A DNA stretch of 38,897 bases from Methanotrichaceae archaeon (GTDB taxonomy: Archaea > Halobacteriota > Methanosarcinia > Methanotrichales > Methanotrichaceae): assembly GCA_016927425.1 (NCBI GenBank), contig JAFGMR010000050.1, positions 1 through 38,897 on the forward strand, read 5' to 3'. The translations under genes were made by a program, and so were the position numbers. Shown in pieces: positions 1-7,786 of this stretch (position 1 is its first letter; the number at the start of each line of letters is the position of its first letter). The notes under the pieces were generated by a model. It made no database searches, was not told where the DNA came from, and was given only the letters and a program-made list of their open reading frames with translations.

Positions 1-380
1 CCTCGCTATTCTGAGTGGGTGTGAATAGCAAGTGTCGGCGCCTTACTGCTGTCGTCTCATCATTCCTCCATGATTATCGATATATGGAGGTTCATCTCCG
101 ACTCTTCATGACGAGATAAATGGCTCATGCCTGAAATCTCCAACGATCCATACCCACACAATTCAGCGAAGAACCAGAAGATTACGGAGACTTATATTAT
201 CATTCATCTTGGCATTGCAAGATCACCCGATTTGTCAGATTTACCTTGCATTTATAATACTTTATTAATACTATAACCCGTTAGCCGAGATATGAAGCCT
301 ATGTTAGATGAGGGACATGATCTATGTAAAATATCATATCAATGGAAAGTTATTAATACTCTTATTACAACTAGCTGTAT
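1..380. other. AT-rich non-coding stretch
   Basis: No convincing gene is visible on either strand; open frames are short and lack family motifs. The 3' half is AT-rich (around 240-375) and probably carries the promoter of the small zinc-ribbon gene that begins at 381. A partial gene entering from the left edge cannot be excluded, but every frame there closes quickly. Confidence 0.5.
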
Positions 381-497
381 ATGAAGTCCATGAAGTGCCC
401 GAGGTGCGGTTACCGTTGGAAGGCGCGGGTGAGCAATCCCAAGGCCTGTCCTAGATGCAAGACACGGCTCGATTTCAAGCGAACGAGCCAGTCATGA
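381..497 (+). CDS. Small zinc-ribbon protein (38 aa)
   Basis: A 38-residue protein built almost entirely from one zinc ribbon: CPRCGYRW near residues 6-13 and CPRCKTRLD near residues 23-31, so two CxxC knuckles about 14 residues apart. The tail is basic. Similar tiny ribbons are common in archaea and usually bind nucleic acid or serve as protein partners, but the exact role is unknown. An AT-rich promoter-like stretch precedes it. The ATG at 381 is used; an ATG at 390 is the alternative. Its 3' end overlaps by 23 nt the 3' end of the convergent secreted-protein gene. The spacing of the four cysteines and the clean frame support it as real despite its size. Confidence 0.6.
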   Translation: MKSMKCPRCGYRWKARVSNPKACPRCKTRLDFKRTSQS

Positions 498-870
498 ATA
501 GCTTGCTCGCTGGCCGCACAGGTCCCAGCACTTGCTTTGAGGAGGCGTCTTGTTGGGTTGCTTTCGTCTCCGTCAGGTTAAATGGGGCCAGGCCGGACTG
601 ATTTAAAAACTGTCCGAAGATGTTGCTTGTGGCGAAGAACTCGGCATAAGGCGGACGGTAGATATCCTGCAGGCTCGCGCTATATAGCTCTTGGATCCCC
701 GATACCACTACTTGGCTTCCTCCTGCACCGGATAAGAGGGCATCGAGCTCCTGCAAGTCTCTATTGGACCTGTCCTCCTCTATTACCGACGACGACCTCA
801 TCTCTGCGGGAATCCCCGCCGCCGGCGCAAAGGCCAGGACGGCAATGAGGATTAAAATGACGAATCTCAT
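475..870 (-). CDS. Small predicted secreted protein
   Basis: A 131-residue protein starting with a clear signal peptide: MRF, a hydrophobic core (VILILIAVLAF), then an Ala/Pro-rich cleavage zone near residues 17-22. The mature part is acidic to neutral, has no cysteines and shows no recognised domain. It probably acts outside the membrane. It begins 21 nt after the 3' end of the tRNA-Thr gene on the same strand; a small hairpin (5-bp arms, GGGG loop) lies just before its ATG and could separate the two transcripts. Its end overlaps the convergent zinc-ribbon gene. Function unknown; confidence that it is a gene rests on the signal peptide and the uninterrupted frame. Confidence 0.6.
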   Translation of the reverse strand: MRFVILILIAVLAFAPAAGIPAEMRSSSVIEEDRSNRDLQELDALLSGAGGSQVVVSGIQELYSASLQDIYRPPYAEFFATSNIFGQFLNQSGLAPFNLTETKATQQDASSKQVLGPVRPASKLFMTGSFA

Positions 871-891
871 AAGTTGCCCCCAACTGGATTA

Positions 892-965
892 AGCCCCGGG
901 CGTGATTCGAACACGCGACCTAGTGATTACAAGTCACTCGCTCTGGCCGGCTGAGCTACCGAGGC
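892..965 (-). tRNA. tRNA-Thr (anticodon TGT)
   Basis: Read on the minus strand it folds as a full cloverleaf: acceptor GCCTCGG/CCGGGGC with one T-G pair, D stem GCTC/GAGC, anticodon stem AGTGA/TCACT around loop CTTGTAA (anticodon TGT), a 5-nt variable loop, and T stem GCGTG/CACGC around TTCGAAT. The discriminator is T, usual for archaeal tRNA-Thr. CCA is not encoded and there is no intron. Confidence 0.95.
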
Positions 966-992
966 CCGCCTCCACATACTCCTCATATCCCC

Positions 993-1910
993 TTAAAGGC
1001 TTTGCCCCTTCTTGACCAGGTCCAGGAGCTGGCAGGTCTGGCATATGCCCTCTCCGCTGGGCTCGCCGCAACGCTCGCACGGAACGGCTTTAAATGAACC
1101 CTCCGGCTGGAGGTCGATGATCCTGGCAAAGCCTCTCATTATGGAGTACTTCGTTCCGGGGTGACGGTCCTCCAGATCGTTGATCATCTCCTTCGTCTCC
1201 AGCCGCATGGATCGGAGGATGTGGGGGCAGCTCTTGAAGGGGGTGAAGAGATCATGGGTTATGGCGAAGATGGCAACCTCCCTCTCGGGCACCTTGCGAA
1301 GGGGCTTGATGCGCGGGACCATGCCAGGTTGTGGACGCCTGGGCATGAGCCGAAATAGCCTATCGATATCACCTCTCAGGTAGTTGAGCATGACCGTCTG
1401 GGCCTCGTCATCAAGGTTGTGGCCTGTTGCAAGCGCCATTGCCCCCATCTCCCTTGCCGCCCGGTTGAGCAAAGTCTTTCTCAGAACGCCGCAGAATGTG
1501 CAGGGTGACTGTGTAGTCTTCCTTGCAGCGATCTCGTCGATGGTCAGATCGAACTCCTCATGAAAGCTGAGGGGAATGATTGGGATCTCCAGCTCTCTTG
1601 CGAGCCTCTCTGCCGCACCAAGCGTCTCCGTCCGATAGCCGGAGATTCCTTCATTGACGGTCAGGCCCACGATCTCGATATCGGGCCGCCGGGAGAAGAG
1701 CCTCTCTAAAACATAGAGGAGAGTCGAGCTGTCCTTTCCTCCGCTCAGGGCAACAGCGATCAGTCCGCCATGGCCGAGGAGACGATATTCGCGAATGCTC
1801 TCCCTGATCTTTCGAAGCACGTCCTCCTCGAAGTGTCTGGAGCAGAGGTGCATCCCCGAGTATCTCTGATATGCGATGGAAGGGGTGCTGCACTTGTCGC
1901 AGGGGATCAT
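993..1910 (-). CDS. tRNA 2-thiolation ATPase, TtuA/NcsA (Ncs6/CTU1) family
   Basis: A PP-loop ATPase that adenylates a tRNA uridine so that sulfur can replace the 2-oxygen (U34 or U54, depending on paralogue). Seen in the 305-residue sequence: an N-terminal zinc knuckle (CDKC near residue 4, HLCSRH near 21-26), the PP-loop SGGKDSS at 56-62, a CTFCG motif with Cys137 and Cys140 that in this family helps ligate an Fe-S cluster, GHNLDDEAQT downstream, and a C-terminal zinc knuckle (CERCG...CQTC). This order matches the family from end to end. The gene follows pelota on the same strand after 78 nt. Methanogens often have more than one paralogue, so the target base cannot be fixed from this sequence. 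Confidence 0.9.
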   Translation of the reverse strand: MIPCDKCSTPSIAYQRYSGMHLCSRHFEEDVLRKIRESIREYRLLGHGGLIAVALSGGKDSSTLLYVLERLFSRRPDIEIVGLTVNEGISGYRTETLGAAERLARELEIPIIPLSFHEEFDLTIDEIAARKTTQSPCTFCGVLRKTLLNRAAREMGAMALATGHNLDDEAQTVMLNYLRGDIDRLFRLMPRRPQPGMVPRIKPLRKVPEREVAIFAITHDLFTPFKSCPHILRSMRLETKEMINDLEDRHPGTKYSIMRGFARIIDLQPEGSFKAVPCERCGEPSGEGICQTCQLLDLVKKGQSL

Positions 1911-1988
1911 GGCAATCCCCGTTTCGCCGGATCTATATGAATCATATGAACCGTGGCCTATTCTTCAACTCCCTCTCCTCGTCGCCTC

Positions 1989-3026
1989 TCATCTGCCCAT
2001 CTGAAAGCGAAGGAGCGCTGCCACCCCACCAAGGGCCTCCAATCTCTTTCCAGGCTCGAACTCTGAGCTGAATACGACGACCTTCCCCCTTCCGGCCATT
2101 ACATGGCGGATTAGGGGATCCATCGCAGGAGTGCGGGCAAGCTCATCGACCACCATCAATGTCTCCACTGCTCCATAGTCGAGAGCAGTCCTCACCTGAG
2201 CCGGGCCGTAAGTGGCCTTGCCATCTCGAGAGATCTCTCTGAGGAGCTCCTCCATCAACCTGCTCTCCAGCGCCAGACGACTGTTCTCAAGGATGGTCTC
2301 GACTGCACCTCTTCGCAGCACCTCCTGGAATCCAGAGGATCCAATCGATGTAGCCTCGTCCATGGTGATGCGGCCTTTCAGGCCCGGACAATCGGCGTTT
2401 ATCCTCTTTTGGAGGTCCTCCTTGGCAAAGCCAGGGCCTGCTATTATCACCTGGGCGTCGTCTCCAGCTGCCCTTTCGATCTCCCCTGCGACCTCTGAGA
2501 GGAACTGAGCTCGACGATCCTCCCCCGCACCTTTGCCGCTTCCCTTTCGGATCTCGGCCACGGTCTGCACTCCGAACTGGCGCAGAAGCCCAATGGTTGC
2601 CTCCCCTTCCTCAACCAGCGCAAGGACGAGACGAGGCTTGGAAGAGGCAGATACTGCTTCCTTTATTCGCTGGAACTCATCAGGCCTCCAGCGTTTGATG
2701 ATCGACAGGTCTGACCCTACCTCGATGTTAAGCGTATGATATGCTCCAATGTCAGCCCCCGACTTTATTATCCCGTGAAGCCGAAGCCAGTTGGAGTAGA
2801 TGTGAAACTCGATCGTCTCCACGCGAACTCCGAGGCGCAGTGTCCTCCTCTCCATCTTCTCCGGGCGGATCTTGTCGGTCACTGAAGAGGCCTTCCTCTG
2901 GGTCAGGGCAAAGACGAGGTCGCCAGGCTCTATCAAGTACTTGAGATGCCAGAGGTCATCCAGGCTTTCTGCCAATAGGGATATCTCTCCATCGTCGCCG
3001 CGCAAGTTCTTCTTCAGGACGCGCAT
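1989..3026 (-). CDS. pelA: mRNA surveillance protein pelota
   Basis: Archaeal pelota (Dom34), which with aEF1A/ABCE1 rescues stalled ribosomes. The 345-residue protein begins MRVLKKNL and keeps the family layout: N-terminal Sm-like domain (about 1-130), then two domains related to eRF1 domains 2 and 3 without the GGQ motif of release factors, as expected for pelota. The frame is open upstream to 3089, but the extra residues are low-complexity and would overlap the tRNA-Asn on the other strand, so the ATG at 3026 is chosen. The tRNA thiolation gene follows downstream on the same strand, a plausible translation-quality pair. Confidence 0.93.
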   Translation of the reverse strand: MRVLKKNLRGDDGEISLLAESLDDLWHLKYLIEPGDLVFALTQRKASSVTDKIRPEKMERRTLRLGVRVETIEFHIYSNWLRLHGIIKSGADIGAYHTLNIEVGSDLSIIKRWRPDEFQRIKEAVSASSKPRLVLALVEEGEATIGLLRQFGVQTVAEIRKGSGKGAGEDRRAQFLSEVAGEIERAAGDDAQVIIAGPGFAKEDLQKRINADCPGLKGRITMDEATSIGSSGFQEVLRRGAVETILENSRLALESRLMEELLREISRDGKATYGPAQVRTALDYGAVETLMVVDELARTPAMDPLIRHVMAGRGKVVVFSSEFEPGKRLEALGGVAALLRFQMGR

Positions 3027-3081
3027 GGTGCCCTTTGGGATCAAAAAGCTTAAATGGCTTGTGTGTGAAGGAGGGGCTCGT

Positions 3082-3165
3082 GCCGCCATAACTCAGTTGG
3101 TAGAGTGTCTGGCTGTTAAGCCTGCAGATACCAGAATGTCACAGGTTCGAGCCCTGTTGGCGGCG
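3082..3165 (+). tRNA. tRNA-Asn (anticodon GTT) with an 11-nt archaeal intron
   Basis: Acceptor GCCGCCA/TGGCGGC, D stem ACTC/GAGT, T stem ACAGG/CCTGT around TTCGAGC, discriminator G, and an encoded CCA at 3166-3168. The anticodon stem TCTGG (3108-3112) pairs with CCAGA (3131-3135), leaving 18 nt between. Removing 3119-3129 gives a normal 7-nt loop with GTT and a 73-nt tRNA. The splice sites sit in two 3-nt bulges (3117-3119 and 3128-3130) on either side of a 4-bp helix (3113-3116 with 3124-3127), the bulge-helix-bulge cut by the splicing endonuclease, at the canonical position after base 37. Confidence 0.93.
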
Positions 3166-3185
3166 CCAAATCCTGGTCCGATTTT

Positions 3186-3260
3186 GGGCCTGTAGCTTAG
3201 TCCGGTCAGAGCGCTCGGCTCATAACCGAGTGGTCGCCGGTTCAAATCCGGCCAGGCCCA
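3186..3260 (+). tRNA. tRNA-Met (anticodon CAT), elongator type
   Basis: A 75-nt cloverleaf: acceptor GGGCCTG/CAGGCCC, D stem GCTT/GAGC, anticodon stem CTCGG/CCGAG around CTCATAA, 5-nt variable loop, T stem GCCGG/CCGGC, discriminator A, no encoded CCA. It starts 20 nt after the tRNA-Asn and probably shares its transcript. The acceptor does not look like an archaeal initiator. A CAT tRNA could also be tRNA-Ile2 read with a modified C34; elongator Met is the default call. Confidence 0.88.
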
Positions 3261-3297
3261 TGAAGCAACCTTTCGAGCTATCACTATGCGTCCATCC

Positions 3298-3603
3298 TCA
3301 TAATGCAACTGCCTCACGAAGGACGCGATCTCGTATCCTTTGTCTAAGCCCCTTCTCCGTCACGGCATCCACCCGACACCCAAGCAGCTCCTGAAGCTCC
3401 ATGACAAGCCCTCCCAGGTCAAGAAGGCTCCTTTCAGGCTCCATATCAACCAGAAGATCGAGGTCGCTCTCTGAATCGGCCTCTCATCGTGCCACAGAGC
3501 CGAAGATGCGAACGTTATGGGCTCCATGTCTGGCAGCGATGGCAAGGATCTCTTCGCGTCGCTCTCGAAGCAGATCGTATATGCTCAAGATTATCGCTTC
3601 CAA
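3298..3603 (-). pseudogene. MNT-type nucleotidyltransferase (antitoxin-like), nonsense codon
   Basis: Read on the minus strand from a possible TTG at 3603, the frame gives a minimal nucleotidyltransferase: [12 protein letters not shown], then RIFGSVAR, a TGA codon at 3484-3486, then [13 protein letters not shown] and a typical C-terminal half ending AVAL. The family motif is GSxARGEA.SDSDLDL, so TGA replaces the expected Gly codon (GGA to TGA is one base change). The rest is intact over about 100 residues, so decay looks recent. MNT proteins usually pair with a HEPN gene that begins at or just after their stop; here the overlapping ATG at 3301 opens only five codons before a stop and then the tRNA-Met region, so the partner is gone. 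A sequencing error at the TGA is the alternative. Confidence 0.75.
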
Positions 3604-3771
3604 TAAATGGGTTGCACTGCAAAATATTTATTCCTTCTCCGGCGCACAGTGCAGCATTAATACCATTAGCATCTGAACTTCTGCCTGACCTCTAGGCCTG
3701 AAATCATTAACAGTTGGCCATATATCAGGGTCTCCGGACCGCAAGTTGGAATATATTGGCGCTAGGGGACG

Positions 3772-4266
3772 ATGGAGGATGTTGTTATGAAGGGATGCGA
3801 ATCGATCGCAGGAGGGGTGGTCTTCCTCTGGCTGCTCCTATCAATTGCCAGTCCTGCAGCCATTGGGGGGGCGTTGAGAGCCCCTTCGGATCTGCAAGCC
3901 AATAGGCAAGCGCCCTCAAGGGCGAGATATATTACTTCCCAGAGGGGGCTTCAGCCCTTCCGGACTTCTCAGCCCTAACATCTGTCGGCGAGATCCACAC
4001 ATCTGTCCTCAACGTATCGCAGAGATCCTTCGATAGCGGATTTCCAGGGGTCACGGAAAGGTTCGAGTGGTTTGCCATCAGATACACAGGCAAGTTCTAC
4101 GTCGAGATGGGGGGATTATGCCTTTCGTCTGGCCTCCGATGATGGTTCACGGCTATTTGTAGACGGCAAGATAGTAATCGACAACGATGGTGTCCACACC
4201 ACAAGGAGCGTTTCGGGCAATATCTATCTGGACAGGGGAGAGCATTTCATCGAGGTCGACTACTTC
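3772..4266 (+). pseudogene. Secreted PA14-domain protein, frameshifted and truncated
   Basis: Three consecutive reading-frame pieces form one protein. From ATG 3772 (or 3787) comes a signal peptide (VVFLWLLLSIASPAAIG). A frame change near 3900-3912 leads to a stretch with GEIYYFPEGASALPDFS and FEWFAIRYTGKFYVE. A second change in the six-G run near 4109-4114 leads to GDYAFRLASDDGSRLFVDGK and EHFIEVDYFQ. The pieces match the order of a PA14 domain (a beta-sandwich, often carbohydrate-binding) including the hallmark SDDGS.LFVDG. The frame then runs into sequence antisense to a HicB remnant, so the C-terminal part is lost. Homopolymer sequencing error could explain the second shift but not the missing end. 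Confidence 0.7.
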
Positions 4267-4410
4267 CAGAGCGTGCTCCTCTTCGATCATCTCGAAGACG
4301 TTGATGATCTCAGCCCGCGCCTCTTCTGGAGTTCGCCCCCGTGAGTGGCATCCAGGAATCGCGGGGACATATGCAACGAAGGTGCCGTTATCGTTCGGTC
4401 GAATGACCAC
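4153..4410 (-). pseudogene. HicB-like antitoxin remnant
   Basis: From GTG at 4410, residues 1-45 read as the core of a HicB-fold antitoxin: PNDNGTFVAYVPAIPGCHS followed by TPEEARAEIINVFEMIEEE. HicB proteins normally start several residues earlier with a beta strand and continue after the glutamates; both ends are missing here. From about 4275 downward the frame is simply the antisense of the PA14 pseudogene, so residues 46-85 are probably not homologous to anything. No hicA toxin (about 60-80 residues with a conserved His) is visible next to it. Best read as a truncated fragment joined to unrelated DNA; expression as an 85-residue chimera is possible but unlikely to be functional. Confidence 0.6.
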
Positions 4411-4853
4411 GGACTAATTATTGAGGTGCATCGCTATGCCCCTTTTTGCCCTTCAGGATATAGCGCTTCTCTGCAAGAGGCTAGTCGGGCATCGGCAAGT
4501 GGGGTACAGCGCGCAGGGTGTGCTCCCCTCGCCGATCATGCTATGGCAAGCAGGATCTGCCATGCCCCCCGTGCTTGCCATGATATGGCCCCCGAGCATG
4601 GGCCTGACCCGACCTGATCCGCATAAGGCTGAGAACGAAGGGAGAGATGAGGGGGGGGCGAGCAAGGCCCGCCAGCCAGGCATCGCCTACTGCATCGAGA
4701 ACGACGTCGAGATTGCTGAAAGCGGCGAGCCTTCTGGAGGGCTGAGCTTTTTTGACCTTCTTTTGCTTTCGTGCCTATGCAACAGTTCGTAACCGTCTCC
4801 CCGATTCTTTTACTACAATCCTTTTTTTTTCATTAAAGAAGAATGATAATGAT
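4411..4853. other. Stretch without recognisable gene
   Basis: Open frames exist on both strands (one of 123 codons on the plus strand from 4421, one of 76 on the minus strand at 4453-4683), but their compositions look random and carry no motif. Together with the flanking pseudogenes this looks like eroded accessory DNA. A T-rich run near 4820 and AT-rich sequence at 4830-4853 may be the promoter of the small gene starting at 4854. Confidence 0.45.
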
Positions 4854-5021
4854 ATGTCAACAGTCTCATTGTTTGTCGAGATTGACCCAAAGGTCAAGCG
4901 CCGCCTGGCTAGCTCTGCCCTTGATGACGAGCCAATGGATACAGAAACCAAGGAGAAGATCGAAGAGGCTTTGAAAGATCTCGAAGAAGGCCGTTCGTTA
5001 ACAAGCCAGCAGATTCGATAG
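4854..5021 (+). CDS. Small antitoxin-like protein (55 aa)
   Basis: A 55-residue protein starting MSTVSLFVEIDPKVKRRL and ending in a charged helix with EEALKDLEEGRSLTSQQIR. The C-terminal pattern (E-L-EGR-LTSEEI-like) resembles the tail of small type II antitoxins of the RelB/PHD style, and the 'LDDEPMDTET' stretch is common in such proteins. The frame is open upstream to 4752, but that part is low-complexity; the ATG at 4854 sits just after an AT-rich promoter-like run and is preferred. No toxin gene follows: the next gene is topA on the other strand. It may therefore be an orphan antitoxin, in keeping with the eroded toxin-antitoxin pieces upstream. Function is inferred only from resemblance. 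Confidence 0.5.
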   Translation: MSTVSLFVEIDPKVKRRLASSALDDEPMDTETKEKIEEALKDLEEGRSLTSQQIR

Positions 5022-5139
5022 ATCCTGGAGTGATGGGCCGTATGATGGGGGTGCAAGGGACGGATCATCCGCTACCCTTTGGGCCCTGCCTCCCCCCAAT
5101 TTGGCACAGATCGCCAAAGCAATTCCAGCCCGATGAGAC

Positions 5140-7374
5140 CTAGATGGAGGCCTGTCCCGCCTCCTCCGGAGGCGAGTCCTTCCTCGGCTTCTGATTGGCC
5201 CTTGCGATTCCCTGCCACTCGACTATCTTCTTCGCGCTTATCCCTGATCGGTCGGCCAGGTCCTCTGGAGATGTCTTCAAGAGGTCCTCCGGCGTCTTTA
5301 CTCCAGCTGCCTCCAGCTTCTCCAGGCTCTTTGGGCCAAGGCCCCTTATATCGACGAGGGCAGCCTCCTTTGGCACGTCCGCCTTCCTCGCCTGCCACTC
5401 CAGGAAGTTGCAATGGGGGCATCCCAGATCCCAGGGCCTCTTGCCCTTGTTTATGATCCGGATGTGGTAGAGCCCGTGGAGATCGCATATCTTCTCGGTG
5501 ACGATCACGCCACCCTGGCGCGGCAGGGGCAGGGTGAATGTGCAGTTGGGATACCCCGAGCATCCGATGAACCGGCCGCCTCGACGGCTTCGCCTGATGA
5601 TCAGCTCCGAGCCGCAGCTCTGGCACTTGCCTACGATCTTGTCCACCCGTAGCCCGTCCCTGAGCGAGGTCTCTATCTCCTCCTTGTGGCCTAGAAGGTC
5701 GTCGAAGACCGAGTTGAGCATATCCCTCGACTCCTCTATCACCTTATCCTCCTTGACCTTCCTCTCGGCGATCTGTGTCATCTCCTCCTCGAGGAGGCGC
5801 GTCATCTCGGGCTTTGTGATCGTGGGGGCATATCGCTCCAAGGCGTCCACAACGGCATTTGCGGTGTTTGTGGGGCGCAAGGGGTTGCCTTGGACGTAGG
5901 CCCGCGCGTAGAGCTTGCTGATGATGTCATGCCTCGTTGACTTGGTGCCGAGGCCAAGCTCGTCCATCAGCTTTATCAGCCTTCCTTGGCCGTAGCGTGC
6001 AGGCGGCTGTGTCTCCTTCGAGAGCACCTTTCTGTCAAGCACCAACAGTCGCTCTCCCTTCTGCAGCTCGGGCAGTATCCTCTCCTCAGCCTTGCTGTAT
6101 GGGTAGTAGTAGCGCCATCCAGGCTCGACGAGCCTGGCCCCTCGGGCCCGGAATGGCTCTTCCCCAATCCTCACCTTGAGGTTGATGATCTCCCACTTGC
6201 ACCTCTCGGAGAGGGTGGCAAAGAATCGTCGCACAACGAGCTCGTATATCTTCCACTGATCATCCTTAAGCTCGCCTTTGCTCGCAAGGGATGTTGGATA
6301 GATCGGGGGATGGTCCGTCGTCGCCCTCTTGCCGCGACTGGGGATCATGGGACCTTTGAGGAGCCTCTCGGCCTCCTCTTTGAATGGGCCCTGTAGGAAC
6401 AGGGATGCTAACGCCACGAGATCGATGGAGGGAGGGTAAACGGTGTTGTCCGTTCTAGGATAGCTTATAAAGCCGTTTGTATAGAGCCCCTCGGCGATCC
6501 TCATGGCATTGGCCGCGGAGAATCCGATGCCGCTTGCAGCGCTGATGAAACTTGTGGTGTCGAATGGAGCGGGCGGCTTGTCCTCCCTGGACTTTACGTC
6601 GATCGCCTCGATCAGGCCCTCTGGCCCCATCCTATCGAGTATCCCTTTCACCTCTGCCTCATCCCAGATCCTGCCTTTGGCATGGCTCACCTGGACGTCC
6701 TTCTCAAGGTCCGCAAGAATCTCCCAGTAGGGACGAGCGACGAAGGCCTGTATCTCCTTCTCGCGGTCCACGATGAGGGCGAGGGTCGGCGACTGCACCC
6801 GGCCGACCGATAGAAACTCCTTGCCCAGCCGGCCCGAGGTAATCGAGATGAAGCGGGTGAGGGCGGCTCCCCATACCAGGTCGACGACCTGCCTTGCCTC
6901 TCCCGAGGCCGCAAGGTCAAAGTCTACCTCCTCGGGCTTTGCGAATGCCTTCTGTATCTCTTCCTTGGTGATCGCGCTGTAGCGCACTCGATCTGCGGGA
7001 AGGCCTGGATTGACCTCGCGGGCGATTCTGAGGGCCTCGACTCCGATCAGCTCACCCTCACGATCGTAGTCCGTGGCGATGGTGATGTGGTCGGCTTCCT
7101 TTCCCAGCTTCTTCAAGGCGGATATTATCCTCTCCTGCGTCGGCGTTGTTATCACCTCGGCACGGATTAGGTCCCGATAGTCCACCTTCTGCCAGTTATT
7201 GTAGCCAGGGGGATAGTCCACTCCCACGATGTGGCCGCTCAACCCCATCACCACCACATCTTCGAAACTGAAGGCTTCCACACCCGAGATGCGGTTGACC
7301 TTTGGGCTGATGCCTGCTAAAATTTGGGCTATTCGCTTGGCTGCATCGTGTTTCTCCGCGATGATGAGATGCAT
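5140..7374 (-). CDS. topA: DNA topoisomerase I (type IA)
   Basis: A type IA topoisomerase that relaxes negative supercoils by passing strands through a transient 5'-phosphotyrosyl break. The 744-residue protein has an N-terminal Toprim domain (MHLIIAEKHDAAKRIA; acidic triad Asp102, Asp104, Glu107 in TDYDREGE) and the catalytic Tyr305 in ISYPRTDN. The GRVQSPTLAL strand lies near 191-200. A C-terminal zinc finger (CQSCG...GCSGYPNC) is followed by a second Cys-rich unit (CPHC) and a helix-hairpin-helix region (VDIRGLGPKSLEKLEAAGV). This is the usual archaeal architecture. Transcription diverges from the mcr operon. The ATG at 7374 aligns with the conserved N-terminus. A TATA-like stretch on the minus strand lies near 7395-7405. 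Confidence 0.97.
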   Translation of the reverse strand: MHLIIAEKHDAAKRIAQILAGISPKVNRISGVEAFSFEDVVVMGLSGHIVGVDYPPGYNNWQKVDYRDLIRAEVITTPTQERIISALKKLGKEADHITIATDYDREGELIGVEALRIAREVNPGLPADRVRYSAITKEEIQKAFAKPEEVDFDLAASGEARQVVDLVWGAALTRFISITSGRLGKEFLSVGRVQSPTLALIVDREKEIQAFVARPYWEILADLEKDVQVSHAKGRIWDEAEVKGILDRMGPEGLIEAIDVKSREDKPPAPFDTTSFISAASGIGFSAANAMRIAEGLYTNGFISYPRTDNTVYPPSIDLVALASLFLQGPFKEEAERLLKGPMIPSRGKRATTDHPPIYPTSLASKGELKDDQWKIYELVVRRFFATLSERCKWEIINLKVRIGEEPFRARGARLVEPGWRYYYPYSKAEERILPELQKGERLLVLDRKVLSKETQPPARYGQGRLIKLMDELGLGTKSTRHDIISKLYARAYVQGNPLRPTNTANAVVDALERYAPTITKPEMTRLLEEEMTQIAERKVKEDKVIEESRDMLNSVFDDLLGHKEEIETSLRDGLRVDKIVGKCQSCGSELIIRRSRRGGRFIGCSGYPNCTFTLPLPRQGGVIVTEKICDLHGLYHIRIINKGKRPWDLGCPHCNFLEWQARKADVPKEAALVDIRGLGPKSLEKLEAAGVKTPEDLLKTSPEDLADRSGISAKKIVEWQGIARANQKPRKDSPPEEAGQASI

Positions 7375-7560
7375 TCGATCCCCGCAAGTTCCGACATGTA
7401 TAAGTATCTATCGTAACCACTCGTCCTAGAGGATTAATACCGCCTTGCCAAGTTGCTATTGATGCCACCGGTCTGGTTCGATCTGTAACCAAAAACTTAG
7501 CCCCCCCGTTTAATTATTATGAATTTACTGATACGGTCTTGCTACAGGCAATAATAGTAA

Positions 7561-7572
7561 AATTTTAAAATT
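7561..7572. promoter_or_regulatory. 12-bp AT palindrome in the topA-mcr region
   Basis: AATTTTAAAATT is a perfect palindrome in the divergent region between topA and mcrB, 229 bp before mcrB. It could be a regulator or chromatin-protein site or part of an upstream promoter. A second promoter candidate for mcr is the TATA-like CTTTAAGTAG at about 7644-7653, which would put the transcript start near 7675 and give a leader of roughly 125 nt. Confidence 0.35.
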
Positions 7573-7735
7573 GTGTTGTAGGATTTTTTCGTTGGCTGGT
7601 GAGCTAGATGATTAGTTCGCATCCTCTATCTCTCACTCACAAGCTTTAAGTAGATAAGGTTCCATCAAGAAGGCGGCGGGAGATTGTAATGGAATAACGA
7701 GGCTCTGCTTTATGGCCGCTGAGGAGGGTGGTCAT

Positions 7736-7786
7736 ATGGTCGCTCCAGGTGCCTTGTTCCGTTGCATTTCTTCTGTTAAAAGGTAA
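7736..7786 (+). CDS. Candidate leader peptide (uORF) in the mcr 5' leader
   Basis: A short frame encodes MVAPGALFRCISSVKR (16 aa). Its ATG is preceded at 8 nt by AGGAGG (7722-7727), as good a Shine-Dalgarno as that of mcrB itself. Its TAA stop (7784-7786) directly abuts the mcrB ribosome binding site (GGAGG at 7788-7792, 8 nt before GTG 7801). A ribosome ending here would cover or hand over to the mcrB start, so translational coupling or attenuation is possible. An in-frame ATG at 7712 without an SD would extend it to 24 aa. A second minimal frame, ATG-GAA-TAA at 7689-7697 with GGGAG upstream, lies before it. The geometry is observed; regulation is inference. Confidence 0.4.
   Translation: MVAPGALFRCISSVKR

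Noticed and set aside
3093-3317. Minus-strand ORF with 'PDLNRRPLGYEPSAL'
   Set aside because: It is the antisense translation of the tRNA-Asn and tRNA-Met genes, a well-known type of false protein.
3484-3486. In-frame TGA read as a recoded (selenocysteine) codon
   Set aside because: The family has glycine here, no SECIS-like structure was noticed, and a single GGA-to-TGA change is simpler.
5072-5626. 184-codon minus-strand ORF
   Set aside because: Shadow of the 3' part of topA in another frame; Gly/Arg/Pro-rich composition without motifs.
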